Shown here piece by piece: positions 49,801 through 64,000 of a stretch of DNA of 64,000 nt. This DNA comes from Balanoglossus misakiensis. Lineage: Eukaryota > Hemichordata. Numbering within the stretch: the stretch's first letter is position 1; every line of letters starts with the position of its first letter. The DNA lies in the NCBI GenBank assembly GCA_040954595.2, contig CM082582.2, positions 9,548,001 to 9,612,000 of the forward strand. The letters run 5' to 3'. A program made the translations under genes and the position numbers. The notes beneath the pieces are model-generated. The model made no database searches, was not told the DNA's origin, and saw only the letters and a list, made by a program, of their open reading frames with translations.

Positions 49801-52800
49801 GATTATTATTTGCCGCTCCGGTCAGGATACGATAACCATTAACGGTTAGAATAAGAGAATCGCAGCAAAACATATACGGGGTAGATTACATTGAAATGAG
49901 GCGAATGTTCTAGTTTTAGTAGAACACTGATCTGAACTGTTACAATTTAGATGAGCTTTTGAAGACACCGATCTTCTACGTCAGATGGAACAGACAGCGC
50001 TGGTGAATATACATAAACACGATTGGCACTACTTTGCTGTAATAGGATCTCGGAACTAGCCTGAAAATGTTATACATTTCGCTGTACCACTTGAAAATTA
50101 TGGTTTTAAAAATGCAATTCTCTTAATTTTAGTAAATAACTAGCAATGCAGTTTCATTGGATTCAGATGATTTAAACGATATTTGTGGATATCTCAAAAT
50201 CATAAAGTAGTTCCGGTCGTGTTTATAACACTAGTATCAGACAAGATCACTACGCCTACACTTCCGCTATGTATACGCATTATATAACGCTAGTGATTAA
50301 ATGTCGATTTTAGAAAAAAAGTAAAAAGTCTACTTCTATGCAAATAAAACGTTCGTTGTAATTACTGTTCAGATTTAAGATTCCCCGGTGACGTCCGACA
50401 ATGAAGTCTCGATTACTGAGGATTGGGGAAAAGGGATAAGTAATTGGCTTGTCAGATGGCTAGAAGAGAATTAATCTACTGTGTATAAAGTGTATTACTC
50501 ATTTGCAAGTCTGTCTAGGTGTATGGTTATGTACAGGGTCTCATTCATATCGGAAGTCAGTGCATGTACACCTTTTAAAAGGAGAAATTTTGAACCGATT
50601 TACGTAGTCGGATCATCATTGTATTTTTCAGTCGCCGGTATAGAACAGCGACACACGGCGACCTTCAGCCTTAAGGCTGCATTTACCCGAGTCAATATCA
50701 TGTTAGCCAAATGGCCTTTGATTACCCACATGTCTTACAAGTTCCTGTTGGCGATTAGAGTAAATGATGATCGCTAGCTGGCTCATGGGTAACTCGATAC
50801 AGAATGGATACATGCGATTAGCGTGCCATAGCACACATATACTCCGGAATATTTGTGCAACAGAGTGGGTCGTAATTAAACTGATTGATGTTGCAGACGA
50901 TTCTTTCTGTTTGCACGTGCATGATTTGTGATCAATTATACGCCCCGCCGCTAGGGATATAGCACTCAGCTTGTACCACCGAGCCACTGAAATCTATGGA
51001 TTCTCAGTAAGCGATACACTGCACCTAATATGAAAGGCCTCTGCCTGGAATAATTCAACGGTTTGAAATTGAAAATTGTGCTGTGGTCGGCACTTTGACA
51101 TTACTTTGCAAATGATCAGGTGAAGATGTGTTTTACTCACATCAGGTGTAGCGAATGGCCAAAATATGCACAGTGGGGCACACTATAATTCTCTGCGGTT
51201 TTAATTCATGGGAGTACTATTAAGACATGTCCATGAGCGGTCTTATTTAAATGAAGATGAATAACGCAATCACCATATCATGGCCAAAATTGATTCGACA
51301 ACTCGGAGGTAGTAACAGATCTCGAAGTTAAAGGTTAAACTGAATGATGCAGATTGCTGTAATTGACGTTTTCATTAACTATTTATAAGCGGGAAACAAC
51401 ATACATCACGCGGCCTGTCTTGTGATTAATTCTATCAATGACTTTTAATATTAAAACTCTCTGCGGATAGGGACGACAGGTGGGTACAGAATACCGTTAT
51501 GTGTAACCTTACTGTCGATCAAATCGAAGTCTAAAAGGCACTGTATCTTGTGTAGTATAGTTTCTCGACAGCACACATTATGCAAATAGGCTAATAGCTG
51601 TGCTACTAATTTCGGAGGATTAATTGCAGGTGGAAAATGAGACATTAAACGTGATAATAAAAGGTCAGTCAGTCACAACTCAGTGATAAGAAGTCTCATA
51701 ACACATTTCGACGGCAATTGAAAGCAGAATTATGTATTCCCACGCGAGAAATTAACCCCATCCTGTCATTTGAAGCTCGGAGAGGGGTTTCATACAAAAC
51801 TTGACTTGTATTACATTAATATCTGGCAACCCGTTGCTACGGTATTAGCCAAGACTCGCGAGATCTCGCAATGAGCCGGACCCACACAACTCGCACGGCG
51901 GTGGTGACTCTTAATTGTAATACGATAGGAAACTACGGCACCAACAAACATTTCAGGTTGGCTGAATACTGAACATGACAATATTTCAGGTTTTCCAGTC
52001 GATACATTATTTTCAAGCATGAGCCAGTTTGACGAGACAGGTAATTTCCTGTCAAATGAAAAATGACTTCCTACGTGACATGTCTCCGATTAGCTACGCA
52101 TTGTATAGCTACCATTTACATGCACCTGTAAGTCCCTGCGCATGACAATAAATCAAACCTAACGACCACAGGTGATGTCACGCTTCAGAGACATGGCTCA
52201 TTTTGAACTTTCAGAATAAAAAAACATTCTTCTATAAAAGTGTAATTGATTACGTGATAGCCGACCCTCAGTGACAAAATAACACAACACCTGCATAGAG
52301 GTGACCAGAACCCACTTATTCCACGGAGTGACAAACTGTTCCAGAGAACTCACACTTCCTGTTGTCATGGCTCCCAGTGCCTTAAAAATAGATTTTGACG
52401 TCATGCTAATGAAACAAATTATAGGTCCTGATAACAAAGTGCATCACGGGTGAGAAAGCCGACCCCTAACTGTCATCATGAGTTTAGCAGAAATATAGGG
52501 CACGGATTTGCTTCGTCGTTGTGTTTTGTAACCATGACGACCTTATCCACGATAATGGGAATTGGCCACAACAGTGCCTATTTGTGCTTTAAAGATTGAT
52601 GGTGAGCAGAGAGGCACCGTGGCGGGGATACTGGCTGCTGGATCGTAAAAACGCAGTTGTCTGTGTACCACAAAGAGAGATGCCTCCGTTTGTAATATCT
52701 CATTACCCGCCATGCCCTGTTATTGGGGGGGGGGGGGAGAGACACTGCGATTCTGTACACCTGCGCAGAATGATCAGATATTTTACGATTTCCTCGACAG

Positions 52801-52876
52801 CCGCTTTCCACATCCAACATCGGTGGGAGACTGAACAGAAGAACGACTACAACCTGTCCCCGCCACGTGTGAGGTG

Positions 52877-55200
52877 ATGGTCGAAGCCGTATTCCCTTTG
52901 CGTAGGAATCCACTCTCAATGATTTGGACGTCGGTGGCGATTCTTCTGTCGGTCGTTGTCATGGTGGAGGTCAACTCCGACGGCGAAGACATTCTTGAAG
53001 ACGGGATGAGGAATATCGATATCGGTAAGTTGACGACTTCCCGGTCAATCCGCGATTTAGATTTTTAGTAAGACCTCATTTCAATTTCCTCTTTTCGTCG
53101 ACAGAGAACAGAAGCACATCAAGCTGCGGTGATGTATTCACAGACGACAATGCAAAGATCACGTCACCGTGTTCGCGGTGTTGGTATCCAAGCAACAGTT
53201 CGTGCCCCTTCCAGATATCGACTACTGCCACGAAGGCAATTTGGGTAAGTTGGGGAGGATATTTTGACAGTTTAGGGACCAAGGTTGGGCAGTATGACGA
53301 GGGGGGGGGGGCACGTGTAGAGGAGCAGTTCTCGTCGTCCAAGCCTCGTGATCGACAGAGCGACATAGTATACACACGTCAGCCTATAACTAGTAAATAC
53401 GTTCACACGCAGACTTTTGACACAAAAACGCAAATAAAGTAAACTTTTATAACAGTAAATATATGCATTATGCGATGTTTCGTGTTTGCAGATCGAATTC
53501 ACTGAGATCAACCTCCAATCGCCGCCAGAAGACTGCACAACGCACCATATACTGGTGTACGATGGTCCAAACGTGACGTCACCACTCATCAAAACCATCT
53601 GTCCACAACACATATCTCCGGTCAACGTTCTTACAACAACGTCTGAAGCGTTGATCATTTTCCAGTCAGATTACACGCAGGCGCAGGAGAATTCCTCGTT
53701 TCGGGCAGAATACTTCACTTTTAATGTCGACGAGTTGCAGAGGCCAATATTCAACACTTATTCAGGTAAATGGGATTTTTCATCCTCACGGGAACTGCAC
53801 CTCTCAAGACTATGTGTATGCACATACACATTGCTACATAATATTAACACCGCTATGGCTGCGGGTCACCACATTTCCGACAGCACACATAAAACGCCTG
53901 CTGATATATACCAGAGTTCAGGAATACCCTCCTCCATTACTATTTCACTGTCCTGTATGGGTTGAATAACCACAAGCTTATTTAATGAGCATAGTAGTTA
54001 TATTTTCAGATACACACCATATCATCAACGGCTACTTGTAAACTACCGAAGAAGCTAAGGCGTCGTTTTAACGAGCAAAAACAGCAAAGCCTGCCGATTT
54101 TAATAATCCAGCAGTAAGAGCACATTCGCAGCTGCGTCCACCCCTTCCTTGACAATCTAAGACTCGTTAGCCTTTAGCCATCGAAGGGAAAACTCAAGAT
54201 ACCCTCGGATAATGGAACTTGAGTGTCTGCTGAAAGCAATTCTCATGTCCCCATGTGAATTCGAAAGCTTAATGCAAGCCTCCATTACAGCTGGCTGAGA
54301 ACACAATTTAACACATATGCACCTGTTATTGGAGATTCACCCTGTATACGCACAAATGCAAATTTTTGAAAACACAATTGTCCCTATTGTAAGTCCTTCT
54401 TGTCTGTTCTTATTGATCTTTTAAACTGATCATGCTGCTCGTGTTAATTGTCTCTCTCATTGGGATGCAGTATAAATCCATGCAGTTATCCCAATGTCAG
54501 AGTATAAGGTACATTGCCCTAATTATTGTCAGGGTAATGGACAGCGTCTCACGCATGGCCGAGAATTGATGGTACATAAAACTGATAAAGTCACTTCGTG
54601 TGACGAGGCGGTGTTTTCTGAGTGAGAGAGTAGGCGATAGAATCAGAGATATTTTGCAGCAATGGCATCGTGATTAACGAGCCTGAGGTTTGGTGTGTCT
54701 CCGCTGAGATAGGTAAACTACTAGTATTCTCGCGATCTGACCGTTAGTATTATGTTCGGATGATGAGTCAGGTACATTCAATAGAGTCCGCTACAATATC
54801 ACGATTTGTGTCACCTGGCTTACTTGTATTTCTCTCTTTCTTTCTTTCTCTTATTCTTTTGTTCATAATAATTGAACAGTATGTGAAGATAATGTAGCGA
54901 TGGCAAGAAACGGTATAGTGCGTTCACATTCCAGTTACCCCGGTAACCAGTACGAAACAAATGCTTATTGTAAGTTACTGCTGGTTCCCGCCAGAAGATC
55001 ACGTGGTTTTAACATTGAGTTCTCTGACGTGAGCCTAAACACAACGAGTATAGGTAATGTATACACTTCAATTCTTGATTATGCCTTCCGGAAAATGCAA
55101 GTATCCTGTCTTTAACAGGAAAATGCTGTGTTATGTAATGTTCTGAATGTGGCCAATAGATCCATCCGACGCAATGTTGCAATGTTCTGTCATTATATAT

Positions 55201-55279
<79 letters not shown>

Positions 55280-56315
55280 TTTTAGGATGCAAAGATGTCG
55301 ATATTGATCGTTGCGAGAATGAGTGGATTTCCGTCAGGAGAGTTTCGAGTGCCAAAGTTCTGCCGCAGAAGATTTGCAGACGTGACCAAAGGAAATCACT
55401 TTTCATAAACACTAAAGGCCGACCAGTCTTACTTGAGTTTGTCACAAACCTACACAACTCTAGCGAGTACAGGGGGTTCACTGTCAACTATTCACAGATA
55501 TGTAAGTATTCTTTGGATAGCATTAGTGTATATATTAATCTTGAACCAAAAGTTGATATATACGTACAATTGGTCGTACGTCAATTTGCATCGCGATACG
55601 ATCCACTATGGTTGTATCCCTTTTACGTATAGCACGTTATTATCTGTGTCAAAACATAATATGATCCTAATCTAACGCTAGATTTTCTGTCTGAAACCTT
55701 AGTTCCAAGACCAGTGCAGAAATACACGCACTGCGCACGAGACGAATTTGAGTGCCACGACACAAACCCCAAGCTGTGTCTCTCTCTGACGTACTTGTGC
55801 AATGACGTAGCTGACTGCCCAGACGCGTCGGATGAAAATCTTTGTCACGTGAACAAAGACGATTCTTTTCACTGTAAGTATCGCCCGAAATATCCTAAAG
55901 GGAATGACCTGGAATTTCATCGTGGGGGGGGGGGGGGTGGTACTCATTGTTGACGTTGATGTCTGTGTCTATGAAACTTACTGTATGCCAAACTGATATC
56001 GATAAAGCCGGTAACACGTTTTGTCAGAGACTACACTCAGCTGGCGCTACGCTGCATGATGCGCAGACTGTGACGAAGGACTGTGACGAGTCTCATGTTT
56101 ACAGGGCCTGGCATTTTCTGTTGTTTTCAGCTCACGGGAAAGCCCTCCCCGGTGAAGTGAACCTTGCAATTATACTTGGCGTCATGGCAGGGTCAGTCAT
56201 TTTCCTAGCCTTGCCGTACGTGTACTACCGGAAATACGTACTCGGGCGACGTCGGCCACCGCCGAAGAGCGCATACAGCGACATGGAAGACACGCAATAT
56301 TTGGGTCACGTGTAA
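52877..56315 (+). CDS. NETO-like CUB-CUB-LDLa single-pass membrane protein
   Basis: Seven coding exons, 52877-53024, 53105-53244, 53492-53765, 54880-55053, 55286-55501, 55703-55873 and 56131-56315, give 435 residues; all junctions are phase 1 except the phase-0 join inside CUB1. An ATG at 52919 is an alternative start closer to the signal peptide. CUB1 covers about 57-180 (starts SCGDVF, contains ILVYDGP). CUB2 covers about 189-315 (starts VCEDN, contains CKLLLVPARRSRGFNIEF). One LDL-receptor class A module follows with Cys328, 335, 343, 350, 356, 365 and the calcium-binding DCPDASDE. A membrane segment lies at about 386-406, then a tail of about 30 residues ending QYLGHV. This is the order of vertebrate NETO1/2, auxiliary subunits of kainate receptors, but the tail is much shorter. 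It could also be a generic CUB/LDLa receptor. Confidence 0.85.
55199..55284. repeat. (TTTA)n microsatellite abutting a splice acceptor
   Basis: About 21 TTTA units run directly into TTTTAG at the start of the exon at 55286 in the CUB/LDLa gene. The repeat supplies the whole pyrimidine tract of that acceptor. Confidence 0.95.
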
Positions 56316-56729
56316 GGTCACGTTGTTTCAGTACGTGACGTAGCGACTGATGCGCGCCAGACAAAGCTCACAGAACTCACGTGGTCAACAGTTCTGTGTG
56401 CAACTTGTTACAGTCGCTCTTCAACTGGTGTTCTTCAAGAAGATGTGAATCGTGCACCCAGACACACCAAGACACACGACGATGACCACTGGCAGAGCCG
56501 GGCCGCGGACTGAATATACCTGCAGCACTTAAAAGGGTGCTGCTATCACCAGGAACACACAGAGCATTACGTTCAAAACACTTGTGCCAAAGAAACGTAC
56601 TTTATGTTTACTCCAATGGGATTGATCTCACAATAACGATATTCTACCTAAGTATAATTATAAATATTACTCGCTTTTGTACACATTCTATTCGTATGCA
56701 GAATCGCAGTCGTGCTTATGATTAGAACG

Positions 56730-56735
56730 AATAAA
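56730..56735 (+). promoter_or_regulatory. Poly(A) signal AATAAA of the CUB/LDLa gene
   Basis: Canonical hexamer 415 bases after the stop codon at 56315. Confidence 0.5.
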
Positions 56736-57116
56736 ACTTCGCTGAAATATTATGCGATCGAGACAGGTATGTCTTTCTGTTCTTTCGCATTGGAAAGTAT
56801 CATTTTATTAGCAGAAAACTGGAATAAATGACACGTGGGTTACTGGTGTCATATGCGTGTATTTCTAAAGACAATAACAGATGTGGGCTATTACCAAGGC
56901 AACAGCAATCCCATTCGGAGCGCGATATCCCAACAGCCGTGCCTCGTTCGCTGCATAGGATAACAAAACCCCATTTATAGATATCTCCATCGGTCGTACG
57001 TACATGTACGCTAAAATGGCATACCAATACACGCGGAAGACAAGTGACCAGGGCCGAAACACCTTCCACATCCTCTGTACGTAAAAGATGCGATCAGGTA
57101 TTAATTTGAGACAAGA
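56736..57116. other. Short intergenic region before the O-fucosyltransferase-like gene
   Basis: Only about 380 bases separate the likely end of the CUB/LDLa transcript from the next start codon, so the promoter must be compact. No TATA box recognised. Confidence 0.4.
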
Positions 57117-60014
<2,898 letters not shown>

Positions 60015-61180
60015 TAGTCAACTATGTCACGCGATTTTTTTAATGAAAACGAAATGAGTGCTATTATATTTAAATGGTTGGATGGTCTTTCCTAACCTTG
60101 GAGACGAGACCAGACGATTCTACAGTGACGCCACGCATCTTTAAACGTAAAATGACTTGGAAGGCTTTTCTTGTGAGGAAATAACTGAAACTTACCCCAC
60201 CAGAAATTCAGAATGGCCTGTATCCAGCTCTCGTTTCTGACATGTCCTCCATGCGCATGCGTTTCACACTCACGGAGTTGGTGGTTGTCTTTTGCTGGTA
60301 GACTTGCGAGCATTTTGTGATACGCGATATCTTTGTACTTCAGTCAATTGTACACTGTTCGCGGGAGCCTGAAACCGTTCGCGCTCCTGTTTTGCCGTTA
60401 GTTTAAACTCTTCTCTATCATCCAGTGGTACCGGGTCGTCAAACTAGAGCAAAACCGTTCCACTTCGCTTGAAAACTCTGTATCGTAGACATCCAAGTGC
60501 ATGCGTCCATTTTGGTGGCGTGGCTGAAACACAGTGACATGCGCGTGCGTACAACTTGGCAAATCGATGTGCACCTGAATCAGCGCAGTCAGCCTGCTAG
60601 CCAATGAGAAAGCTGTATTATACCATGCTATTGTGCCAGAATTTCCATCCCTAATGACACCAGGTGTACAAAGGTGCAATGTAGACCATGATATCTTTCG
60701 TTTTTTCCCCGTTATACTCTTAATTTTGGTCAATACCGATGGTAAAGAATGACAGCTTGAAGGCAGTATTTACACGCTACAACAGTGTTAAAATTTGGTA
60801 ATTTTATTAGTAATGGGCAATGGAATGACATCACTAGAATATATGGTAATAATGACAGGGAACATTAACTTTGAGTCTGTAATTCTTTCAGTGGAATTTC
60901 TAAAGTTTCATTCTAGCGGCAGATACTAGCATACACATTTTTTTAGAAATGAATAAAGACTCTGAAAGGAAATAGAAAACCGAGTTTGAGTTTTCAAAAT
61001 ACTGATCTACGTTCAAGTACATGTACAATGAGTTTGAATTCAAATGATGCAATACCAATTGAGTACTGGAAAAAATACCTTCTCCTGATCAACTTATAAG
61101 CCCTAGTACACTCAGCTTATCACCGTTTGTCGCCTGGACTTCAAAAGATATCGGTGAGAGTTGGATCACTCGTGTTACTA
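60015..61180. other. Convergent intergenic region, O-fucosyltransferase-like to lectin gene
   Basis: Both neighbours end here. Candidate poly(A) hexamers are AATAAA on the plus strand at 60952-60957 and its complement TTTATT at 60803-60808. An open frame on the minus strand at 60398-60733 has no recognisable family and starts without ATG. Confidence 0.4.
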
Positions 61181-64000
61181 TCAGTTGTCTACCCTGTAAT
61201 ACGCACAGTTGGACTCGGGAAGAAGATCAGACTCTGTCAACAGCTCATCGAAGAGGAAACATGCTGAGTCATCGCTCTCATAGTGAAAGCTCCGGCAGCC
61301 CTCGTTGGATACGCATGCGTGTGCACAACCGATGACGCTGGGGGCGGTTGTTTGTTGTATGGGTTCCACACCCGGTCCAACCCTGCCGTCGCCTTCTTTG
61401 TAAAATAAGCCACTCCGAAAATTATCTCCTCGCTTTATCACATGAGTCGTTCCTGTATCTGCTGAATACAACAGAAAACAATTTTCATATATATACCAGC
61501 AAGTCGTTGTTTTCTTATGCGTATCTGACCAAGTGCAAAGGCAATTCTTGTTTACAGATACACAGTTTCTAATAAAAAGGCCATAGTTCATTTTTCCCTT
61601 CTTTTAATTAAGGTAGTACTCACCAGTTGTACAAGTCATTGTAAGCTCACTGAAGAGCCATTCCGTCCCATCGCAGTTGCAGACACCGTTGTCGCAATAC
61701 CCGTGCACACATTCCGTGTCAGAGAGACATACTGTAAAGAAAAATTCAACGTATTAATAGTGTATATTACTAGGGCACCGTTTATTACAACATTTCAACA
61801 TGACAAAAACTCACCTGAACATCGGCCATTTCCATCGGTTGACCACCCAATAGCACACGTACATATGTTGTTGAGGCAGGTTCCGTGATAACACTGGGGG
61901 TCGCTGTCGCAAACAATCTCAGGGACTGCCAAGGCAAGAACACATGCGAAAAATAACCACAATCCCATGTACGTTTGTCGGTGGGCGGGGTTAAAAACAT
62001 AAGGTAAACCTCTTGTTTTTATGGGCCAGTAAGTTCAAGATACAGCATCGAGTATACATGTGCATTGCTTTAATATGGCACCAAGGCACAGTGGACCACG
62101 AAACGTTATGGCTGTCTTATATTGTGATCATTTGTTGCGTGACTTACTGGTGCAGTCCATGGTAGTGGGGTCGTAAACAGCATCGGCAGAGATACAGACA
62201 CAAACGCCATCATTACATCTGCCAAGTCCACATCCTTTGTCACTGCTACAGACTATAGAAAGTAGAAGGTGATCGAGTGAGTAAATAAGTTGAGGGAAAC
62301 TACATTGAAAGAAAAGTATAGGTAATCATTTTGGGGTTGGAGACGCACATCCACGTATTTCGTGATTTACAAAACAACGACGACGACAAGAAGTTTCATC
62401 TTTTACCTTTACAACTTCCGGTAGCAGTGTCCTGTGTCCAGTATTGCTCACACTTACACACCCCTTCTTGTCTGCATACTCCGCGTAGACAGTTTGAATC
62501 GGTCGAGCAAATCGCTTTTAAAAGACAAGATATTTAATACAGATATGTTTGTGTGTACGGAAAGTTTAGTTATACTTTCCCCCAAACATTTCAAAAGTTC
62601 AAGCAACATTCAAAAACTGTCTGTCTGTCTGTCCGTCCGTCTGTCTGTCTCCGCCTGCCTGCCATATACTCACGTGTTAAGGGCCCAATCTTGCACCACA
62701 CATCTTTTGACTCAACATCACACGCGCCTCTTCTCCAAGTACCTCCATCATCTTCGGGCATGTAGAAACAGTCCTTGGCGTTATCAACGGGGTCTTGTGG
62801 ATTGATGTTGTCATAGGGAGCGACAGTCAACCGGTCAGATAACTCCACGTGTCCATCGATGTCGAGGGTGTTTTGACCCAACCAAGGTACGTTGCTGTTG
62901 AACAATACCAAACCGAGCAGTTTCAGCGACCCACCTTGGACCGGAACATTTGAACGGCAATAAAGCGAGCCTAACTCTAGTCCCAAAACTCCTTCCGTGA
63001 AAAACATCTCTGGTCCGTTTCCACAGCCAGTTTAATACATTGACAATCGTTTCAACTTGCTGCTTGTTGCTACTGTCCAGAACACATTAATCTTTTACGA
63101 TTGCTTACCCGGATGTTCGGCTGGCAAGCTCGGCAAAGACGGCATAGTTTTCTTCTTCGTCGAGTATGTCCAGCAGTCGTCCTTTGCCTGCGGTATAGAC
63201 CGATTGGCAGTAGCCCACAGTTGGCGCCCATCCCGCGGCGACCGGAGTTATAGGGCCGTAGCAGAAGCCGGTTCTCGGGTTCAGATATGGTTGCTCCGTC
63301 AGACCGGCCACTACTCCCGTGTAAGGACAAGGTGCTATATCAAAAATAGGCAGATCATGGTTATATTGTTGGGTCGACCGACAAAGTTACACACCTATGT
63401 ATTCTATAGCCGAAGTACAATACAATATAAGATATGAGCATGCGATATCACCAATGCGTTTTCTTACTTATGTATCCCTCTGTTAACCACCGAGTCGGCT
63501 GTTGGGAAATCGACTTGTGCAGGTAATCATAACCCTCGCGGCATATATACCCGGTTTCTGCGCTGCAGTCGACATTGAACAGTAACCCTTCGTTGTCTTC
63601 TTGCACGCAGAGTTTCTCGGCGTCAAGAACGTCGGGTTGCCCGGGACCCCAGGACATCAGGTCGCCTGCTATCGAGTCATCGTTGAACCAGCGCCACTGG
63701 CCGTCGGGGCGTTGTGTGATACCAATCCACGCGGGCGACTGTTTCTCTGGGGGGAAACGACGTTATAGAACACACGTCAACACCCAATTTCTTCATGTGA
63801 TATTGCCTTCCCTGCACATTATAATGGAAACGACGTTTCACTTACCAGTGAAGAGTCCCATCTGGGCGGGGGTACTGTACTTGGCCAGTGTTGCCCCTCT
63901 CGAAACGCAGTCGGAATGCGCCGCCAGCCAATGCTTCGGTCCGGGGAAGTAGGCGAAACATTCTCCGTCCGCTTCAGGCCAGTCCCCGTGAATGCATACA
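61181..64000 (-). CDS. Lectin with two C-type lectin domains, four EGF-like modules and a PAN/apple domain (5' part outside window)
   Basis: Nine minus-strand exons are visible: 63846-64000 (cut by the edge), 63468-63746, 63109-63334, 62674-62894, 62407-62514, 62148-62252, 61815-61925, 61624-61731 and 61181-61458. Exons 1-2 form a C-type lectin domain with AWIGITQRPDGQW, the galactose-type QPD motif in GPGQPDV, and GYICREG. Exons 3-4 form a second one (CYGPITPVAAGW, then PWLGQNTLDIDGHVE, DCFYMPEDDGGTW, VWCKI) without QPD or EPN, so it probably does not bind sugar in the usual way. Each of the next four exons encodes one six-cysteine EGF-like module in phase 1-1. The last exon is a PAN/apple domain (GCAHACVSNEGCRSFHY, then ESNCAYYRVDN). 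No membrane segment in the visible part, so it is probably secreted or anchored upstream. The acceptor at 62894 is the one that keeps the frame. Confidence 0.8.
62616..62662. repeat. (CTGT)n/(CCGT)n microsatellite in the lectin gene
   Basis: CTGT units with CCGT and CTGC variants, within the intron between the exons at 62407-62514 and 62674-62894, and ending close to the donor site. Confidence 0.9.

Larger units (their letters stand above)
46724..52876. other. 6-kb gene-free region
   Basis: The longest stretch without a recognised gene. Open frames such as 47749-48048 and 50481-50777 have no family pattern, splice context or compositional bias. Poly-G or poly-C tracts lie at 48517-48529, 49377-49388 and 52725-52737. 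No tRNA, long repeat or transposase recognised. The right end should hold the promoter of the CUB/LDLa gene. Confidence 0.5.

Noticed and set aside
60398-60733. 111-residue minus-strand frame
   Set aside because: No ATG at its start, no splice sites with partners and no recognised motif. It lies between two convergent 3' ends.
62895-63007. Extension of the second lectin-domain exon to 63007
   Set aside because: The frame is open, but acceptors near 63007 give the wrong phase for the preceding exon. The acceptor at 62894 restores both frame and the C-type lectin pattern.

Overview
This is eukaryotic, animal-type DNA. Coding information is split into short exons with GT-AG introns, AATAAA signals follow many stop codons, and every protein I can name is metazoan. 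There are no operons, ribosome binding sites, CRISPR arrays, rRNA or convincing tRNA genes. The gene content (AQP4-like aquaporin, tandem copines, a TNF-receptor-like expansion, ACP7-type phosphatase, CUB/LDLa and C-type lectin proteins) and the density of short repeats and poly-G/poly-C tracts fit an invertebrate deuterostome. A lancelet (Branchiostoma) is my best guess, but this is inference and not proven by the sequence.

Layout. 0.7-4.3 kb: two small NTF2/SnoaL-like genes facing each other tail to tail. 5.25-12.95 kb: an aquaporin with a 6.7-kb intron. 16.8-31.0 kb: two copine genes in tandem on the minus strand, each with 17 coding exons and the same intron positions. 32.3-44.3 kb: four plus-strand genes for small type I membrane proteins carrying one to three six-cysteine modules of the kind found in Fn14, BCMA and TACI. 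45.1-46.7 kb: a secreted purple acid phosphatase. 46.7-52.9 kb: no gene recognised. 52.9-56.3 kb: a CUB-CUB-LDLa single-pass membrane protein with the NETO domain order. 57.1-60.0 kb: an O-fucosyltransferase-like type II membrane protein. 61.2-64.0 kb, minus strand: a lectin with two C-type lectin domains, four EGF-like modules and a PAN/apple domain, running off the right edge.

I rebuilt every multi-exon model by matching GT-AG splice sites, codon phase and protein family pattern. All joins keep the frame. The CUB and lectin genes use mostly phase-1 introns and the receptor cluster uses only phase-1 introns, the signature of shuffled extracellular modules. The four receptor genes are probably a local duplication family with a role in signalling or immunity, inferred from resemblance to TWEAK/BAFF/APRIL receptors. 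The most interesting region is this cluster: a signal-peptide exon of one gene corresponds to an internal exon of its neighbour, where the former coding sequence now reads as a splice acceptor, and another gene has a candidate alternative last exon that would make a secreted two-module decoy.
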